58,228 bases of DNA. It comes from an uncultured Prevotellaceae bacterium. GTDB taxonomy: Bacteria; Bacteroidota; Bacteroidia; Bacteroidales; Bacteroidaceae. The translations under genes were made by a program, and so were the position numbers. The notes under the pieces are model-generated. The model was not told the origin of the DNA. It saw nothing but the letters and a program-made list of their open reading frames with translations, and did no database searches. Where the stretch lies: NCBI GenBank assembly GCA_900315075.1, contig OMXV01000029.1, positions 1 through 58,228 of the forward strand. Direction: 5' to 3'. This document shows, piece by piece, positions 7,106-15,975 of the stretch; within the stretch, counting starts at the first letter, position 1, and each line of letters begins with the position of its first letter.

Positions 7106-8647
7106 TTGAAAGTTGCTGTGCTGATAGCGATATTCTACTTGTTTTATCGCTTATTGCTCAGTCGCGACACGTTTCACCGCCTGAACCGTATGGTATTGCT
7201 CATAACGGCAGTGACTTCGTTTGTGTTGCCATTTTGTGTCTTCACTTTCCATCATACTGTTGTCATGGCACCCATTGAGTCCAGCATAGCCATAGGGCAG
7301 CCATTGGTCGCCATTGTAGAACCGTCTCTTCCATGGTGGCAAATGGGAATTATCATTGTGTTCTTCTTGGGTGTGCTCATTGTTGTGGGGCGTGTTGTAT
7401 GGTCTGTCGTACAAGTATTACATCTTATTATGCACAGCGAACGTCACCCACAAGACGATGGTGTCGTCATTGCCGTTACCGACAAACAATTGGCGCCTTT
7501 CAGTTGGATGCGATACATTGTACTTAACGTTTCAGATTTCGAACATCAAGACCAGGCCATCATGGCCCACGAACGAGCCCACATACGAAAGCGACATTCG
7601 CTCGACGTCCTTCTCGTTGACACACTCACAGCACTGCAATGGTTCAACCCCGCAATATGGATGCTCCGCCAAGACCTGCGAGCCATCCATGAGTACGAGG
7701 CTGATGCAGCTGTTCTCTCTCAAGGCATCAATATGCGTCAGTATCTGTATCTACTTGTCCAAAAGGCCGTTGTCAGTGGCGGGTACTCCATAGCCAACGG
7801 CATTACTCATAGTACCCTAAAAAACCGCATAAACATGATGCTTAACAATAAGAAATCCAATGGCAAGAGTTGGTTGAAACTGCTTGCGCTCCTCCCCATT
7901 TTGGGCACTGTCTTAGCACTCAACGCTGAAACCGTCACCGATTATGTTTACCAACACCCGCAAAAGAAAATGGTGAAAAAGGGCCGTAAAGCAGGAAAGG
8001 TAAAAGTCAGTGGCAATACTATAGAAGTGAAAGCCGACACGACGGTTTCTGCACCTATTAGCGTTAGCGTCCGTGGTGTCGCCGTTGAGATGAAAGGCGA
8101 TTTGGAGAATCCTCTCGTTATTATTGATGGCAAGCGTTCAAGTATGGAGGAACTGCAGACTCTCGATCCCCAAACCATTGATCATATAGATGTTTTGAAA
8201 GACAAGGCTTCTATTGATTTGTATGGTGAGGATGGGAAGAATGGGGTCATTCTCATCACAACGAAGAACTTCCAATTGCAAATCCACTTGAGCACTCCGG
8301 ATGGTGAAGAATTTGTTGGAACTGCATACCAAGAAGCCTATAATGTGGTAGAGAAGATGCCAGAATTCCCTGGTGGTATAGAAGCTATGATGAAATTCCT
8401 TTCAGAGAATGTCAAATATCCAGAAGCTGCCCATAAAGCAGGTGCTCAGGGAAAGGTTCTTGTCAACTTCATCGTTGAACCAGATGGCAGTGTCAGCAAT
8501 GTCCACGTTGCCCAAAAAGTCAACGACGACCTTGATGCCGAGGCTATTCGTGTGATAGGTTCCATGCCAAAATGGTCTCCTGGAATGGAGAAAGGTCAAG
8601 CTGTGCGAGTGAAATATGCATTGCCCATATTATTCCGCCTACAATAA
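7106..8647 (+). CDS. BlaR1/MecR1-type membrane sensor, M56 peptidase with TonB C-terminal domain
   Basis: A 513-residue integral membrane protein. Membrane segments lie near residues 4-18, 28-48, 80-105 and 255-275. The zinc peptidase motif is H-E-R-A-H (155-159), with the third ligand probably in E-Y-E-A-D (196-200). A short segment at about 318-375 (V-I-I-D-G-K ... L-Y-G-E-D-G-K-N-G-V-I-L-I-T-T-K) resembles a SusC plug fragment, and residues 410-513 form a TonB C-terminal domain. This is the common Bacteroidota form of BlaR1, thought to cleave its BlaI partner on sensing an envelope signal. The frame has an in-frame TGA at 7097, so only TTG (7106) can serve as an upstream start; about ten N-terminal residues normal for the family appear to be missing. 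Confidence 0.85.
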   Translation: MKVAVLIAIFYLFYRLLLSRDTFHRLNRMVLLITAVTSFVLPFCVFTFHHTVVMAPIESSIAIGQPLVAIVEPSLPWWQMGIIIVFFLGVLIVVGRVVWSVVQVLHLIMHSERHPQDDGVVIAVTDKQLAPFSWMRYIVLNVSDFEHQDQAIMAHERAHIRKRHSLDVLLVDTLTALQWFNPAIWMLRQDLRAIHEYEADAAVLSQGINMRQYLYLLVQKAVVSGGYSIANGITHSTLKNRINMMLNNKKSNGKSWLKLLALLPILGTVLALNAETVTDYVYQHPQKKMVKKGRKAGKVKVSGNTIEVKADTTVSAPISVSVRGVAVEMKGDLENPLVIIDGKRSSMEELQTLDPQTIDHIDVLKDKASIDLYGEDGKNGVILITTKNFQLQIHLSTPDGEEFVGTAYQEAYNVVEKMPEFPGGIEAMMKFLSENVKYPEAAHKAGAQGKVLVNFIVEPDGSVSNVHVAQKVNDDLDAEAIRVIGSMPKWSPGMEKGQAVRVKYALPILFRLQ

Positions 8648-8663
8648 AGTCAGACATTTTTTT

Positions 8664-8754
8664 AACCGGTATTCGGTATTCGCATGTGGTGTATCGATTT
8701 CAATAATCGATAATCCTCAAAGTATAATTGACTATGCGAAACCGAATACCGGTT
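8664..8754. repeat. Nested inverted repeat (hairpin within a hairpin)
   Basis: Arms at 8664-8685 and 8734-8754 match at 21 of 22 positions, with one base missing on the right. Inside lies a second perfect hairpin, TATCGATT (8692-8699) with AATCGATA (8705-8712) and a 5-base loop. It fills much of the 254-bp gap between the BlaR1-like gene and the isomerase-family gene. It has no T-run after the long stem, so a simple terminator is unlikely; it could be a mobile hairpin element or an RNA switch. Confidence 0.7.
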
Positions 8755-8901
8755 GTTTATGTATAAGCCTTGGAAGGCAGATGTGCCATGAATAAGGCAC
8801 TTTTATCTCGTAAAAAATGTGAAAAAGTGAGGAATTTGAAAATAAAGATGTACCTTTATCGCTCGAAATGAAAAACTATTTAAACAAATACTTTTATCAA
8901 C

Positions 8902-10398
8902 ATGAAAAATGTACCTGTAATTAAGATCGGAATCGTCGCCGTTAGCCGTGACTGTTTTCCAGAGTCATTGGCTGTCAATCGTCGTAAAGCATTGGTTGCT
9001 AAGTATGTAGAGAAGTTCGGCGCTGCCGATATCTACGAATGTCCTATCTGTATCGTCGAGAGTGAGATTCATGCTCAGCAGGCTCTTGAGGATGTAAAGA
9101 AAGCTGGATGCAATGCCCTCTGTGTGTACCTGGGTAATTTTGGTCCAGAGATTTCTGAAACCATGATAGCCGACTGGTTCCAGGGACCGACAATGTTCTG
9201 CGCTGCTGCCGAGGAGACACAGGAGAACCTGATTGATGGCCGTGGCGATGCTTATTGCGGTATGCTGAATGCCAGTCAGGCACTCTCACTGCGTAAAACC
9301 CGCGCTTATATCCCCGAGGAGCCTGTTGGCGATGCTGCTGAGTGTGCCGAGATGGTTCACGAGTTCGTACCCATCGCTCGCGCTATCGTTGGTCTGCAGA
9401 ACCTGAAGATTATCAGCTTTGGTCCACGCCCCAACAATTTCCTTGCTTGCAATGCTCCTATCCGTGCCCTTTATGATCTTGATGTTGAAATAGAAGAGAA
9501 TTCAGAGCTTGATTTGCTCGAGGCATTCCAGAAGCATCAGGGCGACCCACGCATCGATGATGTGGTAAAGGATATGGTTGCCGAACTGGGCACTGGCAAT
9601 AAAATTCCATCTGTGTTGCCAAAACTTGCCCAGTATGAACTTACATTGTTAGACTGGATAGAGGCACACAAGGGCTCTCGCCAGTTCGTGGCTATGGCCA
9701 ACAAGTGCTGGCCTGCCTTCCAGACAATGTTCGGCTTCGTACCTTGTTTTGTAAACAGCCGTCTGACAGGTCGTGGCATTCCCGTAGCCTGTGAGGTAGA
9801 TATCTATGGCGCATTGTCAGAGTATATCGGCACATGCATCACTCAGGATGCTGTTACCTTGCTCGACATCAACAACTCTGTTCCTAAAGACATGTACGAG
9901 GAGAGCATCAAGGGCAAGAAGTTTGAATGTGACTGCTATACCGACAAGGAAATCTTCATGGGATTCCACTGCGGCAACACAGCTTCCTCCAAAGTTTGCA
10001 GCTGCCAGATGTGCTTCCAGCGTATTATGGCCCGCGCTCTGCCTGTTGAGGTGACCAACGGAACATTGGAGGGCGACTTGAAACCTGGTAAGGCTACCGT
10101 TTATCGTCTGCAGTCAACTGCCGATACCAAACTTCGTGCCTACATCGCCCAGGGTGAAATCCTGCCTGTTGCCACCCGCTCATTTGGTTCAATCGGTACC
10201 TTCGGTATCAAAAACATGAGCCGCTTCTATCGTCATGTCCTCATCGAGAAACACTATCCTCACCATGCAGCAGTGATGTTTGAGCATGCAGGTAAGTATC
10301 TCTGGGAAGTGCTGAAGTATATGGGCATCCCCGTTGACGAAATTGACTACAATTTCCCCAAGGGCAACTTCTATCCCACAGAGAACCCATTCGCATAA
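8902..10398 (+). CDS. L-fucose/L-arabinose isomerase-family protein
   Basis: A 498-residue cytoplasmic protein without signal peptide, the usual length for this family. Its start (K-I-G-I-V-A-V-S-R-D-C-F-P, 7-19) and C-terminal domain follow the L-fucose isomerase fold, in which ketose-aldose isomerisation needs a divalent metal. Unusual features are the cysteine-rich stretch about residues 340-375 (C-D-C, C-S-C-Q-M-C). The true substrate is uncertain: many Bacteroidota proteins of this group carry the name by homology only. It stands alone behind a long hairpin region; TACCTTTA (8851-8858) is a weak -7 box. It could process pentoses or deoxyhexoses released by the nearby secreted hydrolases. 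Confidence 0.8.
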   Translation: MKNVPVIKIGIVAVSRDCFPESLAVNRRKALVAKYVEKFGAADIYECPICIVESEIHAQQALEDVKKAGCNALCVYLGNFGPEISETMIADWFQGPTMFCAAAEETQENLIDGRGDAYCGMLNASQALSLRKTRAYIPEEPVGDAAECAEMVHEFVPIARAIVGLQNLKIISFGPRPNNFLACNAPIRALYDLDVEIEENSELDLLEAFQKHQGDPRIDDVVKDMVAELGTGNKIPSVLPKLAQYELTLLDWIEAHKGSRQFVAMANKCWPAFQTMFGFVPCFVNSRLTGRGIPVACEVDIYGALSEYIGTCITQDAVTLLDINNSVPKDMYEESIKGKKFECDCYTDKEIFMGFHCGNTASSKVCSCQMCFQRIMARALPVEVTNGTLEGDLKPGKATVYRLQSTADTKLRAYIAQGEILPVATRSFGSIGTFGIKNMSRFYRHVLIEKHYPHHAAVMFEHAGKYLWEVLKYMGIPVDEIDYNFPKGNFYPTENPFA

Positions 10399-10451
10399 TC
10401 TCAAGACAATTATAACTTGCTTTAATATCTATCTGTTAGGCAAATCCTTTT

Positions 10452-10508
10452 ACACAGGGGCACAGAGAATCAGGTCACAAAGACAATACTCTGTGTCTCT
10501 GTGTTTTT
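10452..10508 (+). terminator. Terminator-like 16-bp hairpin after the isomerase-family gene
   Basis: ACACAGGGGCACAGAG (10452-10467) pairs over all 16 bases, with two G-U pairs, to CTCTGTGTCTCTGTGT (10489-10504), with a 21-base loop and then TTTT. It separates two convergent genes. No T-run follows on the other strand. Confidence 0.65.
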
Positions 10509-10551
10509 GTGTTAGTGGAGTGGTCACCATGTGGTGAGCCAAGTTTCGACA

Positions 10552-12642
10552 TTATTTCAGCTCGTTCCATGTTGGTGGTGTCACACCGAGCAGGTGACGA
10601 ACAAAGAAATCCTGGCGTTTGTGGTCGCCGTAAGTGTCGCCCATGGTGTGATGGGCACCAGGGATGACTACCAGCTCGAAGTCCTTGCCAGCTTTCACTA
10701 AGGCATCGACCACCTGCATGGTGGAGGCAGGGTCAACATTGTCGTCCAACTCACCTACTAACAGCATTAGTGGACGTTCTAAGCGATAGGCATTCTCTAC
10801 ATTCGAACATTCAACGTATGAGGAGTCGATGGGGTAAGACATCCACTGTTCGTTCCACCAGATTTTATCCATGCGGTTGTCGTGGCATCCGCAGGCAGCA
10901 TAGGCAGCCTTGTAAAAGTCACCATGGAACAGCACTGCAGAAAGAGCATTCTGCCCGCCGGCACTGCAACCGTAGATACCTACACGGTCAGCGTCCATGT
11001 AAGGGTATTTTGCTGCCGCTGCCTTAATCCAGGCTATGCGGTCGGGCAGACCGGCATCTTTTAGGTTCTTATAGCATACCTCCTCAAATGCACGGGTTCG
11101 GAACGAGGTGGTCATTGCATCGAGTTGGACGACAATAAACCCTAACTCAGCCAATTCCGACATGCCCCCATACCATTCACGAAACGATTTCGGCACGTAT
11201 TGGTCGCCAGGACCAGAGTAGATGTATTCAATTACAGGATAGTGCTTCGATGGGTCGAAATTGGAAGGGCGTACGATTATCCCCCACATCGGAGTAATGC
11301 CATCGCGGCCAGGGGCAACAAATACCTCTGGTGCCTTCCACCCCGTGGCCTCAAGTGCACTGATGTCAGCTTGTTCCAAAGTGCGCAGGATGCGACCGTC
11401 CTTGCCCGAGCGCAGCACACTTACGGGAGGTGTGTTGACAGTGGAATAGGTATCGATGAGGTATGACATGTCGCTGGTAAAAACTGCACTATGATGGCCT
11501 GTCTCAGGAGTTAGGCAAGTGAGGTGTTTGCCGTCGAGCCCAATCTTATAGTAATGAATGAAGTATGGGTCTTCGGATATGTCCATTCCATTGGCAGAGA
11601 AATAGACAATACCGTTTTTCTCGTCGATATGTTGGATGTCGCGCACATAGAATTCACCCCGTGTGACCTGGCGAATTAGTTTCCCTTTTTTCCTGTCGTA
11701 AAGATAGATATGGTTGCGACCATCGCGTTCACTTGTCCACACGATGCGGCGACCATCGCTCAGGTCGTGGCGCTGCTGCCGTGTCCAGTTCACATACTTG
11801 TCATTCGTCTCCTCGATGAGCGTTCGAACCTCGCCCGCAAGATTCATCTCTAAAATGCGATATAGTTTGTGACCACGTTCGTTGAATTCGAAGGTGACCG
11901 ACTTGCTGTCTGCATCCCACTGTGGGGCAGACACTTCATATTGATGTTGGAACAGTTCGGTGGATGGCTCCGCTACATGGCCGGTAGCTACTTCCACGAT
12001 GACGGGCACACGGTAGTTCAGTGAGTCGCCTGGCTTGGCATACTCCTGCTTGTGAAGCACTGGCTCTACTTGCTTTTTGGGTGATGACTCTACATAATAC
12101 ACATAATGTTTTGGGGCAGGCTTGATGCGCACTGTGGCATAATAGCGACCGTCGGGCGAAAATGTCCCCCACGATGAATAATAATAGGTGGCGGTGCCAT
12201 TCGTGGTCAACTGCCGTTCCTGACCACCATGTCGTATCCATAGATTCTCGTCACGGTGGAATATCTGCAATGTGCTGTCGATGGGTGACGACTGTAAGCC
12301 GTCTTTTTCGTCGGGTACCTCCATCCAGTGCCGCTGCGGACCCGTCGGCCGTGGACGGGGCGGTTCGGGATTCCCAGGGAGGACGGTCACTGTGTTGGCG
12401 TCGGCATCAACTTCCTTGAAAACCTCTTTTGTACCGTCAAAAACGGAGTACCATAATCTGTGTGTGTCGGCGATGCGATGGGCACGCAGACCACTGTTTT
12501 TCACTTTTCCAGTATATGTTTCGCGCAGGGTGGAAGCACGACGATAGTCTTCGATAGTGCCTTGTGCATAGATGGATAGCGACAAAGGGAGACAGGAGAT
12601 AAAGAAAAATGTCGCTAAGGTATGACGATAAGTCTGTTTCAT
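10552..12642 (-). CDS. Secreted S9-family (DPP-IV-like) prolyl peptidase
   Basis: A 696-residue protein with signal peptide (about 1-26), an N-terminal beta-propeller (about 40-420) and a C-terminal alpha/beta-hydrolase domain. The serine is in G-I-Y-G-C-S-A-G-G (Ser560), the acid in G-E-L-D-D-N-V-D-P (Asp633 or 634) and the histidine in G-A-H-H-T-M-G (His664 or 665). S9 peptidases remove dipeptides after proline or cleave short peptides; Cys before the serine replaces the more common Trp or Tyr. It is leftward, alone or with the nuclease gene upstream (128 bp between them). Likely periplasmic or surface, feeding on peptides. Confidence 0.9.
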   Translation of the reverse strand: MKQTYRHTLATFFFISCLPLSLSIYAQGTIEDYRRASTLRETYTGKVKNSGLRAHRIADTHRLWYSVFDGTKEVFKEVDADANTVTVLPGNPEPPRPRPTGPQRHWMEVPDEKDGLQSSPIDSTLQIFHRDENLWIRHGGQERQLTTNGTATYYYSSWGTFSPDGRYYATVRIKPAPKHYVYYVESSPKKQVEPVLHKQEYAKPGDSLNYRVPVIVEVATGHVAEPSTELFQHQYEVSAPQWDADSKSVTFEFNERGHKLYRILEMNLAGEVRTLIEETNDKYVNWTRQQRHDLSDGRRIVWTSERDGRNHIYLYDRKKGKLIRQVTRGEFYVRDIQHIDEKNGIVYFSANGMDISEDPYFIHYYKIGLDGKHLTCLTPETGHHSAVFTSDMSYLIDTYSTVNTPPVSVLRSGKDGRILRTLEQADISALEATGWKAPEVFVAPGRDGITPMWGIIVRPSNFDPSKHYPVIEYIYSGPGDQYVPKSFREWYGGMSELAELGFIVVQLDAMTTSFRTRAFEEVCYKNLKDAGLPDRIAWIKAAAAKYPYMDADRVGIYGCSAGGQNALSAVLFHGDFYKAAYAACGCHDNRMDKIWWNEQWMSYPIDSSYVECSNVENAYRLERPLMLLVGELDDNVDPASTMQVVDALVKAGKDFELVVIPGAHHTMGDTYGDHKRQDFFVRHLLGVTPPTWNELK

Positions 12643-12770
12643 GTTTGTATGTTTATGGTTTTTGATATATCACGAAAACTTTAAATCTTGCCCATGAAGG
12701 GGGGTAGGGGGACTGTGTTGGTGGTTTGATCTAATGATATCAAATGACTGAGTCTACAGGCAAAGATTGA

Positions 12771-13622
12771 TTAATCCCAATCATTAATATCTGCTTCGTT
12801 CTTCACTTTATCTGCTATGTCTGCAGATAAGTGAGGAAAGAAGGTCATGCCTGTGATACGCTCAACTTGTTTGATGCTATTAACGTACAGGTCTTTCTTT
12901 TGATTGCCGTCTGTGTTCCTGCAAATAAAGCCAATACCTTTTTCATGTCCTTTGCTTAAACACAAAATAACTTTGAAGAATGCCTCGGGTACAACAACTT
13001 GGTTAGTTCCAATAGTCTCATGCTTTTGACGAAAAAGAACAGGGCCACAAATGATATATAGACTACCATGTCTCTCTGCCCATCGGCGACATGATATTTC
13101 AATTTGGTTCCATGTACCACTATTCAAATTGGCATTTTGAGGGCAGCAATTTGTGTATAGAAACGATTCGTACATGGCGTCACCATCCCATTTGTTGTCG
13201 CCTGCTGGGCACATGTGTCCGTGTGTCCATCCACTTCCTTTATAGTCTGAGGATGATGCCCTTGGAGTGGGGACGTCATAATCTTCGTGCCAGGCATTTG
13301 AGCGTTTTACCTCCCCATATGTGTGTTCACCTGTTAGATGCCATGCTACCCAGTTCGGAATTTTATAGTCTTTATTGTACGAAACAATATATGCCTTCCT
13401 ATATAAGATTTGTTCTGGTGTGTCCTTCAGAGGTAAAGGCACATCTATAGAGCTGACAAGTGAAGAGCGTGGCAAACAAGAATCTTCACTTACTACATCA
13501 GAAGTCATGAATGAAGAAACAGGCATTCCTTTAGCATTTTTAGGGGTTATCCCATTTGTGTTACATGCTAATAGAATTGCCAGAAAGGGCAAAACAAGTA
13601 AAAAATGCCAAGAATTCTTCAT
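12771..13622 (-). CDS. Lipoprotein DNA/RNA non-specific endonuclease (NUC1 family)
   Basis: A 283-residue protein starting at the ATG at 13622. A longer frame to 13697 exists, but its start lies within the promoter box at 13695-13702, and only the inner Met gives a proper lipoprotein signal (F-L-A-I-L-L-A-C, Cys20). The nuclease core has T-H-G-H-M-C-P-A-G-D (133-142), the counterpart of D-R-G-H-L-A-P-A-D in Serratia-type nucleases with His136 as general base, and T-N-C-C-P-Q-N ... N-x-G-x-W (157-171) with the metal-binding Asn. The R of D-R-G-H is replaced by His. It probably degrades extracellular DNA or RNA at the outer membrane. Confidence 0.88.
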   Translation of the reverse strand: MKNSWHFLLVLPFLAILLACNTNGITPKNAKGMPVSSFMTSDVVSEDSCLPRSSLVSSIDVPLPLKDTPEQILYRKAYIVSYNKDYKIPNWVAWHLTGEHTYGEVKRSNAWHEDYDVPTPRASSSDYKGSGWTHGHMCPAGDNKWDGDAMYESFLYTNCCPQNANLNSGTWNQIEISCRRWAERHGSLYIICGPVLFRQKHETIGTNQVVVPEAFFKVILCLSKGHEKGIGFICRNTDGNQKKDLYVNSIKQVERITGMTFFPHLSADIADKVKNEADINDWD

Positions 13623-13694
13623 AAATGCAAAGGTTGATGTTTCGATAGCAGCTTCCTTCCTCCTGTTCCTTTTAGGTGAACGACCTTGTCGCTG

Positions 13695-13702
13695 CAAATT
13701 TA
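13695..13702 (-). promoter_or_regulatory. Promoter -7 box (TAAATTTG) of the nuclease gene
   Basis: On the minus strand the sequence reads TAAATTTG, a full match to TAnnTTTG, 73 bp before the ATG at 13622. It rules out the longer reading-frame start at 13697. Confidence 0.6.
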
Positions 13703-13719
13703 CTCAAAAAAAACCAAAT

Positions 13720-13914
13720 CTTCAATAATTTAACTCAACTTTCGCAAGTTCCAGTTTCGTTTGGTTTTGAGGTTTTGAGGTCGCTACGCTTATAGGTTTT
13801 AAGGTGATATATGTATGGATAACGACATATTTGGGCAAATCTTACCTCATAACCTCATAACCTAAAGACCTCATAACCTAGAAGTTGAGGACTTGCGAAA
13901 CTTCAATAATTTAA
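13720..13914. repeat. Miniature inverted-repeat element, copy A, with 14-bp flanking direct repeats
   Basis: The 167-bp core (13734-13900) has inverted ends: TTTCGCAAGT at the left and ACTTGCGAAA at the right. It is flanked by perfect 14-bp direct repeats CTTCAATAATTTAA at 13720-13733 and 13901-13914. Inside, CCTCATAA-type units repeat with a period of 8 bp near the right end and GGTTTTGA units do so near the left. The reverse complement matches 42716-42890 along its whole length. It holds no credible ORF and lies between the divergent nuclease and esterase genes. Confidence 0.8.
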
Positions 13915-14023
13915 TTATAAATGATGAGGTCGGATAATTCCATTGGTTTGTATTCTTGTCTTATAGTTATTGAGTTTCCAATTATTTTTTGTGGAAATAA
14001 AGAAAACATAAGGGATTTTTCAG

Positions 14024-14031
14024 TAAATTTG
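14024..14031 (+). promoter_or_regulatory. Promoter -7 box (TAAATTTG) of the esterase operon
   Basis: A full TAnnTTTG match 90 bp before the chosen start at 14122. Apart from this box and repeat copy A, nothing else is seen between 13703 and 14121. Confidence 0.55.
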
Positions 14032-14121
14032 TAGCCGTATTATAGTCGTAATCAATAGCAGACTCAATTTTATTCGCATAGCTCATCGGTGGCTAATTTT
14101 GAAAACCTACTTAATTCAATT

Positions 14122-15246
14122 ATGAATATGATAAAAAAGACTTTAATTACACTTTTTATGGTTATGGGTACATTACATTTACATGCACAAGACCAGAATT
14201 TTTGGATATTCCTCTGCTTCGGACAGTCGAACATGGCGGGGCAGGCTCCCATTGAGGCGCAAGACTTGATGGTGAACGACCGTTATCTTAGTATGGCAAC
14301 CACCGACGGTGCAGACCGTCAGTTAGGTACTTGGCGAAAAGCTGTGCCGCCTCTATGTCGTGCTGATGCCCATTTGGGTCCGGCCGACTGGTTCGGACGT
14401 ACACTGATAGATGTAGTGCCAGAAAATGTGCGTATAGGCATCGTGTCGGTGGCTGTGGAAGGCTGTCCAATCACCTTTTTCGACAAGGACCAGAATGCCG
14501 AACTCATCGCTAAAGAGGAGCGCGACTGGATGAATGGCATCCTGGACCAATACGGGCGTGACCCTTACGAGCGCCTGTTGTCGATGGCCAAGATTGCTGC
14601 TAAAGACGGAGTTATCAAGGGAATCTTGTTGCACCAGGGCGAGACTGATGCCTATAATGACCAATGGCGTAAGACACTGAGAAAAATATACCGCGACCTA
14701 CAGCAGGAATTGCGTTTTGATTCGACGGCTGTGCCCTTGCTTGTCGGTGAGGTGGTACGTGGAGAGTATGGCGGAATTTGTGGACATGCCAATCCTACTA
14801 TCAACGATATTGCCAATCATTATCCTAACACGTATGTTGTCTCTTCCGAAGGCTGTCTTCCAAGCGACGATAATCTACATTTCAGCAGTGAGGGCTATCG
14901 CCAATTAGGTCGGCATTATGCTTTGCGCTACTTGGAGGCCACAAATCCTCAGTTGGCGGATGTATGTCGTCAGAAACTTGTCGCTGCCGGACATGACCAA
15001 ATTTCCGAACCTTCTTCGAATCTTACAATCCAGTCAGAGAGGAACGGTATGACACTCAGTGTTGTTGCATCGGAACCGATAGTGAAAGTTGATGTGGTCA
15101 GCTTTTCAGGTCAGACTGTCAAGACCTTCACACTGGGAGGCAAAAAAGAGTTTGAACTCACGTTAAAGGGGTTGCCCAAGGAAAAACTGGTGCTTGTGTT
15201 CCAGAGTGCTAACGGAAAAGCTACCACAGACATCAATCTTCAATAA
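14122..15246 (+). CDS. Secreted SGNH acetylesterase (sialate O-acetylesterase-like, CE6-like)
   Basis: A 374-residue protein; ATG at 14122 or 14128 starts the signal peptide (about 1-22), while the GTG at 14089 would add a useless extension. The block F-G-Q-S-N-M-A-G (33-40, Ser36) is the SGNH nucleophile, H-Q-G-E-T-D-A the middle block, and D-x-x-L-H-F the catalytic Asp/His pair near residue 255. Such enzymes take acetyl groups off xylan, pectin or sialic acids. The last 70 residues form a separate domain (V-D-V-V-S-F-S-G-Q-T-V ... L-V-L-V-F-Q-S-A-N-G-K) that resembles a C-terminal secretion domain. The SDR gene follows after 3 bp. Confidence 0.85.
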   Translation: MNMIKKTLITLFMVMGTLHLHAQDQNFWIFLCFGQSNMAGQAPIEAQDLMVNDRYLSMATTDGADRQLGTWRKAVPPLCRADAHLGPADWFGRTLIDVVPENVRIGIVSVAVEGCPITFFDKDQNAELIAKEERDWMNGILDQYGRDPYERLLSMAKIAAKDGVIKGILLHQGETDAYNDQWRKTLRKIYRDLQQELRFDSTAVPLLVGEVVRGEYGGICGHANPTINDIANHYPNTYVVSSEGCLPSDDNLHFSSEGYRQLGRHYALRYLEATNPQLADVCRQKLVAAGHDQISEPSSNLTIQSERNGMTLSVVASEPIVKVDVVSFSGQTVKTFTLGGKKEFELTLKGLPKEKLVLVFQSANGKATTDINLQ

Positions 15247-15249
15247 TAT

Positions 15250-15960
15250 ATGGAGGATTTCAAGGATAAAGTTGTAGTTGTGACAGGAGGCGCACAAGGT
15301 ATAGGGCGATGCATCGCTGATGAGTTTCTGAAAGCAGGTGCTCATGTCTGCGTTATTGATAAAAAGGAAGGGTCACATTATGTCGGCGACATTGCTGACA
15401 AACAGATATTGGAGAACTTTGTTGAATATGTCATCAGAAAATATGGCCATGTGGACTTTCTTATCAACAATGCACTGCCACTGATGAAGGGTATTGATGA
15501 ATGTAGTTACGAAGAGTTCCAGTATGCCCTTAGTGTGGGTGTCACCGCACCTTTTTATCTTGCCAAACTTTTTGCTCCCCATTTCTCGGAAGGTGCGGTC
15601 ATCGTCAACATCTCATCTTCGAGAGACCGCATGAGTCAGCCACAGACGGAGAGTTATACGGCAGCCAAGGGAGGCATAGCTGCACTTACCCATGCGTTGG
15701 CGGTGAGCCTTGCTGGTCGTGTTCGCGTCAACTCCATTTCACCAGGCTGGATAGACACCGCTTATACGGTGTATGAAGGCTCGGACGCCACTCAACAACC
15801 TGTGGGTCGTGTTGGCAATCCAATGGATATCGCCAATATGGTGTTGTTCCTATGCTCTGACAAGGCAGGATTCATCACAGGGGAGAACATCTGTATCGAC
15901 GGAGGAATGACCCATCAGATGATTTATCATGCAGACCATGGTTGGAAACTTGAACACTAA
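15250..15960 (+). CDS. SDR-family oxidoreductase
   Basis: A 236-residue cytoplasmic Rossmann-fold enzyme of typical classical SDR length. It has T-G-G-A-Q-G-I-G (12-19) for NAD(P) binding, N-N-A (73-75), the catalytic serine in I-S-S-S (121-124), and Y-T-A-A-K (136-140). It is 3 bp after the esterase and 15 bp before a truncated flavodoxin gene, so it was part of a short operon. Substrate unknown; the context would suit a sugar or small-alcohol dehydrogenase. Residues after P-G (S-P-G-W-I-D-T) follow the usual substrate loop. Confidence 0.9.
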   Translation: MEDFKDKVVVVTGGAQGIGRCIADEFLKAGAHVCVIDKKEGSHYVGDIADKQILENFVEYVIRKYGHVDFLINNALPLMKGIDECSYEEFQYALSVGVTAPFYLAKLFAPHFSEGAVIVNISSSRDRMSQPQTESYTAAKGGIAALTHALAVSLAGRVRVNSISPGWIDTAYTVYEGSDATQQPVGRVGNPMDIANMVLFLCSDKAGFITGENICIDGGMTHQMIYHADHGWKLEH

Positions 15961-15975
15961 TATAACAAAGTGTAT

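Noticed and set aside
6586-8647. A beta-lactam resistance cassette
   Set aside because: The BlaI/BlaR-type genes are present, but no beta-lactamase or altered penicillin-binding protein gene lies nearby; such pairs often have other targets in Bacteroidota.
12695-12725. G-rich stretch GGGGGGTAGGGGG as a G-quadruplex
   Set aside because: Only two G-runs of sufficient length are present; four are needed.
13623-13697. Longer N-terminus of the nuclease lipoprotein
   Set aside because: The added 25 residues are basic and precede a perfect lipoprotein signal; the longer start coincides with the -7 promoter box.
13840-13885. The CCTCATAA units as a CRISPR or telomere-like array
   Set aside because: The period is 8 bp without spacers and the units lie inside a defined repeat element also found at 42716-42890.
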